DNA of 48,423 nucleotides, from assembly GCA_002315435.1 (NCBI GenBank), contig DCFW01000018.1, positions 1 to 48,423 of the forward strand, given 5' to 3'. This stretch comes from Bacteroidales bacterium UBA1794 (lineage in GTDB: Bacteria; Bacteroidota; Bacteroidia; Bacteroidales; Bacteroidaceae). The notes below the pieces were generated by a model. It ran no database searches, had not been told where the DNA came from, and was given only the letters and a program-made list of their open reading frames with translations. Numbering within the stretch: the stretch's first letter is position 1; each line of letters starts with the position of its first letter. The translations under genes were made by a program, and so were the position numbers. Below are positions 6,958 through 14,829 of the stretch, piece by piece.

Positions 6958-8316
6958 CTAAACATAGTTAGTGATTTCTTCCGTTTCATTCGGGAAGTAC
7001 AATGTGAATTCGCTGTACATTCCTTTTTTACTATTGACTTCAATACTACCTCCATGAGCTTTCATCACCTGATATACATAATTCAGTCCTAATCCAAAGC
7101 CGGTTGCTCCGCCCTTGGGTGTGCGTCTTGCGGCTGAAGCCCGCTCAAATTTGTCGAAAATAATCTTTTGATCATCTTCCGTCAGACCTAAACCGTTGTC
7201 TTTGACATGGATGGAGGTACATCCCGTCACTTCATTGTCTGCTGATGTGATATCTAGATGTACCCCTTCATTTTTTGAATATTTCAACGCATTATCTATG
7301 AGGTTTTCCAAAATTTCTTTCAAACATTCTTCGTCAGTATAGACGTATTCGGCTTGTAGACTAAAATGGAATGAAACCTTTTTATTAACTTTAGCCTTGA
7401 ATGCTTCGGCTATGCATTGTACTATCGGTGGCAAATGAACTTGTTGTTCGTTCAGTTCCATTTTGCCGTTTTCTAATTTAGAGATTGTGAGAATCTTATT
7501 GATTAAAGTTAGCAACCGTTCCGACTCTTCATTAATTAAATGAAAATTTTTTTCTTTCTTTTCCGGTTTATCATCCAACTTTCCACTGTGAAGAATCCTC
7601 ATGCCCATAATGATAGTGTTAAGCGGATTTTTCATATCATGGATTAGCGCATAAGAAAAATCTTCCCTTAATCTGCTTATTTTGTTTTGTCGCAAAATAA
7701 TCTGAATTTGGTATGCAATGCAATAAATCACTAGAATAAATATAAGTATAGTGCCAATCAAAAAAAGTGCCATTCGTTCTAAAATAATTTTGTACGGAGA
7801 TATTATAATAGCTTGTATTGCTATACTTTTATCTTTATGAATAGGAACGATAGTTGTTGCGATTTCGGATAATGAATGTAGATTAGGTCTTATAGATTCA
7901 ATCACATGCTTTGTTCTTAAATTAATTTTTTGTAATTTATAAGAACATGTAACTCCTTCCTTTTTTAATGAAGCGGCATAAACTGAATCAAGAGTTTGCA
8001 TTGAGATTGGCATGTGCATTTTAACCTCCAAAAAATTCAGCATTACAATTTCAACTCCATTTTTATCCTTTATATCATTGGGATTAGTACAATCAGCAAC
8101 CACAATAGGTTCTTTATATGTTTCTCTGTCAAACAGAATATATGCTTCGTCATTTATAGAGGAATAAAAGATTTTATTAATCTTGTTCTTTAACTCATTT
8201 TCTAATAACGAATAAGTGTGGTAAACCCAAATAGACTGTAGTAAGGCAATCAAAATAAGTCCAATGATTGATACAGCTTTATACAAATTTATTTTATTTT
8301 CTATAGCTTTAGGCAC
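6958..8316 (-). CDS. Membrane sensor histidine kinase
   Basis: A 452-residue kinase: transmembrane segment 1 at about residues 14-33, a periplasmic sensor region of about 145 residues with no recognised fold, transmembrane segment 2 at about 180-203, then a HisKA dimerisation domain with the phospho-accepting His226 (ALIHDMKNPLNT). The HATPase_c domain has N box ENLIDNALKYS, G1 box KDNGLGLT, F box FDKFERAS and G2 box TGFGLGLNY. There is no HAMP domain. It should phosphorylate the OmpR-type regulator encoded about 380 bp downstream. The gene is divergent from a double-glycine peptide gene, and the shared intergenic region carries four phased TAAC repeats. The periplasmic domain may therefore sense the peptide or the envelope state it affects (inference). 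Confidence 0.9.
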   Translation of the reverse strand: MPKAIENKINLYKAVSIIGLILIALLQSIWVYHTYSLLENELKNKINKIFYSSINDEAYILFDRETYKEPIVVADCTNPNDIKDKNGVEIVMLNFLEVKMHMPISMQTLDSVYAASLKKEGVTCSYKLQKINLRTKHVIESIRPNLHSLSEIATTIVPIHKDKSIAIQAIIISPYKIILERMALFLIGTILIFILVIYCIAYQIQIILRQNKISRLREDFSYALIHDMKNPLNTIIMGMRILHSGKLDDKPEKKEKNFHLINEESERLLTLINKILTISKLENGKMELNEQQVHLPPIVQCIAEAFKAKVNKKVSFHFSLQAEYVYTDEECLKEILENLIDNALKYSKNEGVHLDITSADNEVTGCTSIHVKDNGLGLTEDDQKIIFDKFERASAARRTPKGGATGFGLGLNYVYQVMKAHGGSIEVNSKKGMYSEFTLYFPNETEEITNYV

Positions 8317-8332
8317 ATTTTGAAGTTTGTCA

Positions 8333-8340
8333 CAAAATTA
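8333..8340 (-). promoter_or_regulatory. -7 promoter element (TAATTTTG) of the kinase gene
   Basis: A TAnnTTTG match 16 bp upstream of the kinase ATG. Together with the adjacent sequence up to 8356 it is the same as the response-regulator promoter at 21 of 24 bases. Confidence 0.6.
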
Positions 8341-8341
8341 A

Positions 8342-8377
8342 TAACAAAATACTAACTATCAATAACTTTGGGCTAAC
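8342..8377. promoter_or_regulatory. Four-repeat phased TAAC operator between kinase and peptide genes
   Basis: TAAC begins at 8342, 8353, 8363 and 8374 on the plus strand, with spacings of 11, 10 and 11 bp, so all four half-sites face the same side of the DNA. The proximal pair contains TAACTTTGGGCTAAC, which recurs upstream of outer-membrane barrel 1 as TAACTTGGGATTAAC. The array ends 22 bp before the peptide -7 box, a normal activator position. On the other side its first box is next to the kinase -7 box. Confidence 0.7.
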
Positions 8378-8399
8378 TTTCCGCGAAAAATTTTCCTCG

Positions 8400-8407
8400 T
8401 ACTTTTG
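8400..8407 (+). promoter_or_regulatory. -7 promoter element (TACTTTTG) of the peptide gene
   Basis: A perfect TAnnTTTG match 23 bp upstream of the peptide ATG. It is the same octamer as in the response-regulator and barrel-1 promoters. Confidence 0.65.
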
Positions 8408-8430
8408 CATCAGATCAAATACAAAAGATA

Positions 8431-8508
8431 ATGAAACAATTACTAATTAAAAAATTGACAGCTAAAGAGCAAGTAAATATTTTTGGAGGTGAATGGCTGT
8501 ATATTTGA
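8431..8508 (+). CDS. 25-residue peptide with a double-glycine (bacteriocin-type) leader
   Basis: ATG 8431 to TGA 8506-8508 encodes 25 residues: a basic start (MKQLLIKK), then LTAKEQVNIFGG and the five-residue tail EWLYI. The pattern 'L(S/T)..E...I.GG' is the classical leader cleaved after Gly-Gly by peptidase-containing ABC exporters (C39 peptidases) in bacteriocins and peptide pheromones. Cleavage after Gly20 would release only EWLYI, which is very short. It may be a pentapeptide signal, a truncated bacteriocin, or a leader whose original core was lost. A good promoter, four operator repeats and an ATG 16 nt after the expected transcription start support expression. The next 51 bases in the same frame after the stop are also open (RSKHLMIVKEYINTLMALTSD). 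No exporter gene is visible in the window. Confidence 0.6.
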   Translation: MKQLLIKKLTAKEQVNIFGGEWLYI

Positions 8509-8625
8509 CGATCAAAACATCTTATGATAGTAAAAGAATATATTAACACCTTAATGGCTTTAACATCTGACTAACAACTATATTTCTCTAAATAAACAAT
8601 TTACTTTATAAGTAAAATTCTCTTT

Positions 8626-8672
8626 TCCCATCATCCTCGCAGATCCGAATGGTTATTGCGCGAATGATGGGA
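8626..8672. terminator. Hairpin downstream of the peptide gene
   Basis: Arms TCCCATCAT (8626-8634) and ATGATGGGA (8664-8672) are perfect complements, and the pairing extends inward with mismatches (CCTCGCA with TGCGCGA). It lies 118 bp after the peptide stop and is followed by TAATTATTTATAAAA. It probably ends the peptide transcript. Confidence 0.5.
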
Positions 8673-8736
8673 TAATTATTTATAAAACCTTCCCTTTTCT
8701 TCCCTTCCCATTCATTGCTGATAGAAGTAGCAAACC

Positions 8737-8928
8737 ATATTCAATAAATTTGAAAAAGCTTCCACTACTCAAAGAACAAGATCAGAAGACCCCACAGGCT
8801 TTGGTCTTGGATTGAATTATATGTAGAAAGTGATTGAAGCATATAATGGAAAAGTTTTTGTAAATAGTATTGAAGGAGAATTTAGTGAATTTATTATGTA
8901 TTTACCATTAATAATGAAAGAACTTTAA
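8737..8928 (+). pseudogene. Relic of a second histidine kinase (HATPase C-terminus)
   Basis: The plus-strand frame from 8737 to TAA 8926-8928 encodes IFNKFEKASTTQRTR, then DPTGFGLGLNYM, an in-frame TAG (8824-8826), then KVIEAYNGKVFVNS and EGEFSEFIMYLPL. This is the F box, G2 box and end of an HATPase_c domain. It is clearly related to the intact kinase on the other strand (IIFDKFERAS, TGFGLGLNYVYQVMKAHGGS). Everything before the F box is gone and no start is present. The locus therefore once carried a second two-component kinase downstream of the peptide. Confidence 0.8.
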
Positions 8929-9026
8929 TCAAATTGTTTTCATATTGAAGATTCTCTGACGTTACATTACTAAATTGAATACATGTATTCATGCCACAAT
9001 CAAGAGGATGAAAGGATGAAACAGAC

Positions 9027-9079
9027 AAAATAAAGAGAGTGATTGCGAAACCACCCTCTCTATAATTAAGATATTTGAA
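9027..9079. terminator. Terminator-like repeat, copy B, downstream of barrel 1
   Basis: It contains AAAGAGAGTGATTGCG and CCACCCTCTCT. On the minus strand AGAGAGG-GTG pairs with CAC-TCTCT and is followed by TTTATTTTG, as expected for a terminator of the barrel-1 gene that stops at 9086. It is a diverged copy of 1284-1336. Confidence 0.6.
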
Positions 9080-9085
9080 TTGAAA

Positions 9086-11374
9086 TTAATGTCCGAACCT
9101 TGAGGTATCAACAGCCTTATGTTGCTTTGCTTTGTAACCTCCAAATTTATAAGTGAATGAAACCATTACAGCTCTTTCGTCTGGTTTTTGATTCATTTTT
9201 AAATTTTGTCCCTTGTAATTCACTTTAGCATTAGGGCTGGAACTATTGAATAGATCTGATCCATTTATTCTTAATTCTGCATGTTGATTAGCAAAGATCA
9301 TTTTTAATCCTGAATCAACTTTCCATATAGGAGTAAGGGTGTATATACCTTGTAACAAAGGAGAACAATAAATTCCATCGACTTCTAACCGGATGTCTGG
9401 TTTGGAAGTAAGTTTAAATGTATTGTTCATCACTGCTATACCACGGAATTTATCTCTGTCAAAGCTAAGATTGTGATATGATTTATCTACAGCTTTATTA
9501 TATGTGCCATCAAGGGTGAAACGAGTGTCCCATATACCATTAATAGAGAATGGAAGAACAAGTGTCAGGCCTATTTGTTGAGTATAGTCATAATTTACAG
9601 TTTGATATATTAATGAAAGCTTATCTGCTGCTTGGTAGGCTAACTGTTCAAATTTATTTTGTACATGACTGAAATATAAATTTGCCATATATTTGTTCTT
9701 TAAAATATATACTATTTCAGCTGTGTAATCGGTTGAAGGTTTTAAATAAGGATTCCCCTGAATTTCTGCATACCCGTTAAGATAACTGGTTTGCTCTTGC
9801 ATTGACCAATAGTCCGGGTATGACTTGTCTGAAGAAAAGTTCAATTGCAGAATTTGACCTGATGCAGGAGCATAGCTTAATTGCATTGTTGGGTAAACAT
9901 ACCATTTATGAAAACTTGCCATCTTATAATATTCACCGGCAGCAGACATTGAAAGTGAAACTTTTTCTCCAAAATCCTTTTCAAATCCAGCATAGAGGTT
10001 ATATGTTTGTTCCTTTAAATTGCTGCTTGTGTTCTGAGACGACATATCGTTGCTTCCTGAGTCGTGATAAACTTGTGAGTTTTTATCATCTGCGAGTGAT
10101 ACATCAAAGCCATAGTTTATTTCCCATTTATTCTTGAATGAGTGTGTTTTACCTACATATATTTTCCAGCGATTAATCGTTTGCCCAGCATCTGCAAGAA
10201 AGTTGTTTGTTTCATTCGTGCTTGTTGTGTTCGTAAAATTTTGAGTAGATGGGCTGTTATAATAGGTGTAATCAACGCCTAAATTTAATCCCTTTCCATG
10301 AGAATAATCAACACTGACATTATGCATTCTCTCATCAACGGTTTTTATGTTTTCTGAATTAGAAAAGTTACCAATGGACTTTTCAACATTTTTTTTGTTA
10401 GGAGTAATAGCAGCAGTGTATGCAACATTCAGGTTGTTATTACTGTTGATTTGATAGGACGTTCCCACTCTGACATTGTGAGTGATCGAACGTTTATACC
10501 CTGAGTTTATCTGTTCAATATCATAAACATTATTATTCATTGTATGCTTTGATTTTATATCAAGGCCTTGATGCAGTTTCTTGTAATCAGCAGAATAAAG
10601 AATATCTGTTGATAACTTTTTGTTAGAGAATGAAAGGCTAATATTTTCATTGCTACCCGCGCTACGTCTTTGTGTATAATTAGCACCTATTTCTCCACGT
10701 AATTGGCTATTTACAGTCTTATTATTCTTCAGAACTATATTAATAGCAGCACCTCTAACTCTAAGTTTTGCAGGAGCACTATACATGACTTCGACCTTTT
10801 CAACGTTTGAAATAGGAATGTTTTTAAGAAGGTTTGTTAGCTGTTCCTCTGTCATAGAAGTTGGTTTCCCATTTAAAAGAATGGTTACACCATTAGCTCC
10901 GGCTAACGTGAATCCCTCACTTTGTTCAATGACACCCGGCAAATGTAAAATAGATTCATATGCATTACTTATTGTACTTTTTTTTGCCATATTTGCGATA
11001 TCATAGACCAAAGCTCCATCTTGCACCTTAACTTGTGGGAGCTCACCTTTAACGACAACCTCTTTTAAAGAGAACTCACGTTCTTGTAATGCAATAATAC
11101 CGGCATTTGCACCTGAAAATCTTTTTTCTAACGGTTTATACAATAGATGCTGAAAATTTAAAAGATAAGAATCTTTTGTAGGTTTTATCGAGAAGGCACC
11201 ACAAGAATCTGTTACGGCAGCACCTACAAAGGTAGAATCAGTTGTTCTCATCACTACTGTTACTCCTTCAATTGGACGTTTATTGGAATCAAGAACTTTT
11301 CCGATAGTTTGGGCTGTTGCTACCATACAAATGAATGCCATTCCTACAAATAATAAAAAAAATCTGTGTATCAT
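9086..11374 (-). CDS. Outer-membrane beta-barrel receptor-like protein 1 (carboxypeptidase-regulatory, plug and OMP_b-brl domains)
   Basis: A 762-residue protein with a signal peptide (about 1-21, ending ATAQ). A carboxypeptidase-D regulatory-like domain follows (22-95, IGKVLDSNKRPIEGVTVVM ... TDSCGAF). Next is a TonB-plug-like domain (about 110-215, NAYESILHLPGVIE, GVTILLNGKPTSM, VEKVEVMYSAPAKLRVRG). A barrel of alternating strands ends in the short KFGG region and a His-ending tail. It resembles TonB-dependent receptors but belongs to the shorter OMP_b-brl group, without a nearby SusD. Its promoter has the same TAAC-N7-TAAC operator and spacing as the peptide gene, placing it in the same regulon. 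It may import or sense the peptide or act in envelope repair (inference). A hairpin follows the stop. Confidence 0.85.
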   Translation of the reverse strand: MIHRFFLLFVGMAFICMVATAQTIGKVLDSNKRPIEGVTVVMRTTDSTFVGAAVTDSCGAFSIKPTKDSYLLNFQHLLYKPLEKRFSGANAGIIALQEREFSLKEVVVKGELPQVKVQDGALVYDIANMAKKSTISNAYESILHLPGVIEQSEGFTLAGANGVTILLNGKPTSMTEEQLTNLLKNIPISNVEKVEVMYSAPAKLRVRGAAINIVLKNNKTVNSQLRGEIGANYTQRRSAGSNENISLSFSNKKLSTDILYSADYKKLHQGLDIKSKHTMNNNVYDIEQINSGYKRSITHNVRVGTSYQINSNNNLNVAYTAAITPNKKNVEKSIGNFSNSENIKTVDERMHNVSVDYSHGKGLNLGVDYTYYNSPSTQNFTNTTSTNETNNFLADAGQTINRWKIYVGKTHSFKNKWEINYGFDVSLADDKNSQVYHDSGSNDMSSQNTSSNLKEQTYNLYAGFEKDFGEKVSLSMSAAGEYYKMASFHKWYVYPTMQLSYAPASGQILQLNFSSDKSYPDYWSMQEQTSYLNGYAEIQGNPYLKPSTDYTAEIVYILKNKYMANLYFSHVQNKFEQLAYQAADKLSLIYQTVNYDYTQQIGLTLVLPFSINGIWDTRFTLDGTYNKAVDKSYHNLSFDRDKFRGIAVMNNTFKLTSKPDIRLEVDGIYCSPLLQGIYTLTPIWKVDSGLKMIFANQHAELRINGSDLFNSSSPNAKVNYKGQNLKMNQKPDERAVMVSFTYKFGGYKAKQHKAVDTSRFGH

Positions 11375-11411
11375 AATTTTCGTTTTTGTTAATTCGAGAA
11401 CTTTTATGTTA

Positions 11412-11419
11412 CAAAAGTA
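11412..11419 (-). promoter_or_regulatory. -7 promoter element (TACTTTTG) of barrel 1
   Basis: A minus-strand TAnnTTTG match 37 bp upstream of the barrel-1 ATG. It is identical to the peptide-gene octamer. Confidence 0.65.
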
Positions 11420-11440
11420 ATACTAATATTTTTATATTAG

Positions 11441-11455
11441 GTTAATCCCAAGTTA
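11441..11455 (-). promoter_or_regulatory. TAAC-N7-TAAC operator of barrel 1
   Basis: On the minus strand it reads TAACTTGGGATTAAC, two half-sites 11 bp apart. The near half-site ends 21 bp upstream of the -7 box. Sequence, orientation and distance closely match the proximal half of the operator at 8363-8377 (TAACTTTGGGCTAAC). Confidence 0.6.
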
Positions 11456-11756
11456 TTATTAGATTTAATAAGTCTTTTATAAGCATTCAGAACAGTCACT
11501 TACCACCATTTATTTATCAATACATCTATTACATATTTGATTATAAACGTTATGCTTAGCTCTATGGGAACAGTCACGACATATATGCAAGGATCTCTGG
11601 TAATTATCGGTATTCTATCACTAAAATATCTACAATAAAATGCAACTAAAAGCTGAATTAAAGAATAGCTTTTTTATTAATCTGTTGAAAAGACAATTAC
11701 AAACATTTTTTGGAATAACTAGAAGAAAAGCTACTCATCTTTACCATAATCAATAA
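11456..11756. other. Intergenic region with possible coding remnants on the minus strand
   Basis: About 300 bp between the barrel-1 operator and the 64-codon orf. Short minus-strand stretches look coding-like (for example FYCRYFSDRIPIITRDP) but are broken by stops and frameshifts, suggesting further decay downstream of barrel 2. No intact gene or recognised element is seen. Confidence 0.3.
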
Positions 11757-11951
11757 TTAAAGGTATAGGTAAAGAACCTTGACAAAAAGTATTACAGGCT
11801 TATTTGATGCTAGATCTTTACCCACTTTCAGCAACTGAATCGCATCACATTTTTGTTGCAACAAGTATATATAACAATTTGATCTTGGTAAATATACTTG
11901 CGCTTTTGAGACAATGAGAAAGATTGATAGAAATAATAACAAATTCTTCAT
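11757..11951 (-). CDS. 64-residue putative exported protein, probably a gene remnant
   Basis: A signal peptide (MKNLLLFLSIFLIVSKAQ) is followed by VYLPRSNCYIYLLQQKC and SNKPVILFVKVLYLYL before the stop. The start lies 39 bp after the barrel-2 stop on the same strand, so it would be the last gene of that operon. The spacing of the two Cys and the following hydrophobic strand vaguely recall a thioredoxin-like beginning. After the stop, another frame continues with GSLPIPLIIDYGKDE, so a frameshift has probably truncated a longer protein. The function is unknown. Confidence 0.4.
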   Translation of the reverse strand: MKNLLLFLSIFLIVSKAQVYLPRSNCYIYLLQQKCDAIQLLKVGKDLASNKPVILFVKVLYLYL

Positions 11952-11990
11952 GACTTGGTTTTATTAATGATTTTCTTCCAATTGTTAATC

Positions 11991-14323
11991 TTACAATCTC
12001 TTTATTTCTTCTGCCGCTACATTCTTCCCTTTGTATTTACTTTGAGCACTATTGAACAAATAAGATACGGTCAACAAGAATTGCCTTGTATCACCATTTA
12101 CAATTCTATTTCGCATAACATCGGAGACTTTCATCTTCCACCCTTCGTTTCTTGTTTTGAAAAGATCCATAAAAGCTAAGTTCACCTGTAACTTTTTATT
12201 CAGGAAAGATTTCCTGATGGCTAAGTCCACGCTCCAACTTGGGAGCATTATTGTGACTCTATCATTACCTTCAGTCGAGCCTGTTAAATCTGCAGTTATA
12301 ACAAAATCAGACGGTAATGTAAATATATTTTTCATGCTATAATTAAATATGGGTTTATTGAATGATTGACCATTATAACTCAACCAATGCTTATCAATGC
12401 CAATCGTAGTACTCGGCTTCCACAAACCCAGCGTTGGAGAATAGGAAAAACTAGTAGATAATCCATGCATATTAGCATTTTTAGGATGGAAAATAAGAAT
12501 AGGTTGTTCATTGCTAAAATGTTCTTTGATATAAATGTCCGTATCTTTCAAATAGTTATACGACAAATTGAATTGTAAATCTTTCCATGAAAAAAGATAG
12601 GAACAATCAGAAACTGTTGATGGCTTCAACAAAGGATTTCCTCCTTCCACCTCATAAGGTCCTGCATAAACCAATGAACTACGAATACTACTATAGTCAG
12701 GCCTGACAATGGACTTTTTGAATGAAAGCGACATAGACGTTTTATCATTCATGTCGTAAGACAAAGAGATATCTGGCGAAAGACTATTGTTTCTCGGACT
12801 AGCCTCACTATTTTTCACATCATTTTCAAAGTAATCAAAATGAACATATTCCCATCTTAAGCCAATATTAATAGAAATTTTGGACCACTTATAATCATAA
12901 GAAGTGAATGCAGCGAACGAACCTTGTTTATTCAGATTTTTAGAAGAGGGGACATAAGTAGATACTTCTTTATTTTCCATAATGTATTTTTGATTATCCA
13001 GCGTATAAGAATCCTCTGTGCCAATAATAAACTTTCCTGTTCCGATTGACATTTTAAACCAAAGTTTTCCTGCATATAAGGTAGACTGGCGATAAGTAAA
13101 TGCGGAAACAATTACTTGATTGTTTGTATTCAGATAATTTACTTCAGTAAGATTATTATCATGTAAACGACTATGCAAGACTGTACCATCAAAATGTAAA
13201 GTATATTTCTTTGCAAAAAGTCCGTCATAATACAACGAAGCTATATGTCCTGCAGATCGAGAATCCATGTATATATCATTATTCATTTCGTTTCGCACTT
13301 CTCCATCTATCTTATCATATTGTCCTCCGATATTCTTGAAATGATTGGGTGCACCAACATAGTGATAATAGGCTCCCATAGATTGACCATTGGGAAAAAC
13401 ATAATTAAATCCGACCTTATAGAGATAGCATGTAAAATTATCACTAACAGTAGATGAGTTGTATAAATCATACGCTTTATCTTGAAAAGTAAAATCTGTC
13501 GTTCCGCTATAATATGACTTTTCTCTTTCAGACTGATATAGACCTTCTCCAAATATATCCAATCCACCTTTTCTATAATTTATATTGGCAGATTCATTAT
13601 GTCCGAATGACCTCTTCGCTGACGATTGAGCTTCAAGTCGTCCACTAAAGCCTTCACCAACCGGACGTTTTGTCGTTATTTTAATCACAGCTTTTGTATT
13701 CGATTCATATTCTTCTCCCGGGTTCATTATTATTTGAACGTCTCTTATATCCTCGCTCTTAATCATTTGAATTTCTGTTTTGTCTCTCATAAGCCGATTA
13801 TTAATATATATATCTTAGGAGTTCCTCGTCCTAAAACAGAATAATCTCCATCATGCCCTGTAATAAAAGGAAGCCTGTAAAGTACATCATTTGCATTTCC
13901 AAGCTGAGATAAGAGTGTACCGGTAATATTTGTTTTTAAAACATTCCCTTCTAGCTTATAAACAGGTTGATGACCATTAACAACTACCGAACCAATCTCT
14001 ATTTCGGATGGTTTCATTATGATAGTCCCGACTTCTGAAGATTTTAAAACGATCTTTTGCGATGCATAGCCTAAACATTTTATAGAAAGGCTCAACGCTG
14101 AAATAATCGCATGACCATCAGAAGGTATTGAGAAAAAACCTTGTTCATCAGAAACAGCCCCTTCCACAAAAAGCGTGTCTGATTTACATAACATTACACT
14201 GGCATAAGGTAATGGCTGGCTCTTGCCATTCTTGATATACCTAATAGTACCGGAAATTGCCGTTTGACCTTGTAGCAAAACGACATTCACAAAAAATAAA
14301 AGAATTAGAGATATTTTCTTCAT
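11991..14323 (-). pseudogene. Outer-membrane beta-barrel protein 2, split by an AT-repeat frameshift
   Basis: Two overlapping frames make one protein. The first (14323 to TGA 13787-13789) has a signal peptide (MKKISLILLFFVNVVLLQGQ), a carboxypeptidase-regulatory-like domain and the start of a plug (VLYRLPFITGHDGDYSVLGRGTPKIYI). The second (13790 to 11991) resumes with MRDKTEIQMIKSEDIRDVQI and carries the rest of the plug and the barrel. Removing two bases from the ATATATATAT run at 13804-13813 gives GRGTPKIYINNRLMRDK, the normal plug sequence, and a 776-residue protein close in size to barrel 1 (762). The stop and the internal ATG overlap as ATGA, but restarting there would give a barrel without signal peptide. 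Met at 14323 is preferred to an upstream Met at 14377 because the signal peptide starts there. The dinucleotide tract makes slipped-strand on/off switching possible. Without other reads, mutation or sequence error are alternatives. Confidence 0.8.
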
Positions 14324-14379
14324 CTGTGATATATAATTGGGAAATAATACATTTATAAATTGAAGGAATACTGCCATTA

Positions 14380-14410
14380 TGCAGAAGTGGAAAAGATATC
14401 CACGTCTGCA
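14380..14410. repeat. 12-bp inverted repeat upstream of barrel 2
   Basis: TGCAGAAGTGGA (14380-14391) and TCCACGTCTGCA (14399-14410) pair with one mismatch around a 7-nt loop. There is no T-run. It lies between the 84-codon orf and barrel 2 on their transcript, so it could be an mRNA processing or attenuation hairpin, or a protein-binding palindrome. Confidence 0.5.
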
Positions 14411-14434
14411 TATAAGGTATAAGAATTGAAATTA

Positions 14435-14689
14435 TTAAGTTAAATTAGTTACATTAAAATGAAACAACCCACTCGCGCCTTCCGTCAGTAATATTTTAGG
14501 TTTCTTATCCCTAAAGAATATAGAAGAGGTAATTACATCATAAAACATTTGACTTACTTTTTGAGCAAACAGTTGTTTATTTACAGCAACTGTTACACAA
14601 ATGGGCGATATAATTTTCTGCTGAATTCGAGTCAGAAAATACAGCGGAACAACATAAAGCACAAAGGGAAAAATTAGAATTCGTTTCAT
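14435..14689 (-). CDS. 84-residue protein with N-terminal hydrophobic segment, unknown
   Basis: ATG 14689 begins a basic then hydrophobic N-terminus (MKRILIFPFVLYVVPLYFL), then IQQKIISPICVTVAVNKQLFAQ and a tail KPKILLTEGASGLFHFNV. It is either membrane-anchored or exported. A -7 box TAAATTTG at 14721-14728 lies about 30 bp upstream, and barrel 2 follows on the same strand, so this is probably the first gene of the barrel-2 operon. I do not recognise a family. Given the decayed neighbourhood it may be a fragment. Confidence 0.4.
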   Translation of the reverse strand: MKRILIFPFVLYVVPLYFLTRIQQKIISPICVTVAVNKQLFAQKVSQMFYDVITSSIFFRDKKPKILLTEGASGLFHFNVTNLT

Positions 14690-14720
14690 ATAGTCTTTAT
14701 AATTTACATTCTTAGAACTG

Positions 14721-14728
14721 CAAATTTA
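14721..14728 (-). promoter_or_regulatory. -7 promoter element (TAAATTTG) of the small orf/barrel-2 operon
   Basis: A perfect TAnnTTTG match on the minus strand. Unlike barrel 1, no TAAC repeats are found 21-22 bp upstream, so barrel 2 appears to lie outside the proposed regulon. Confidence 0.5.
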
Positions 14729-14829
14729 TAAAGATAGAATGATGAAATAGTAAGAAAATGATAACAACAAGGAATCCATATTACACTGAAATACAGCATA
14801 ATACAATAATAAGCGATAACATTTTAAGA

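Noticed and set aside
13307..13567. 86-codon minus-strand frame in the barrel-2 region
   Set aside because: Shadow of the barrel-2 reading frame; the main frame has clear barrel strands.
14324..14377. Upstream start of barrel 2 adding 18 residues
   Set aside because: It would bury the signal peptide behind an extra hydrophobic stretch; Met at 14323 begins a standard signal peptide.
14435..14460. GTTA pair near the barrel-2 operon as a further TAAC operator
   Set aside because: The two GTTA boxes are 9 bp apart, lie inside the small orf and have no -7 box at the right distance.
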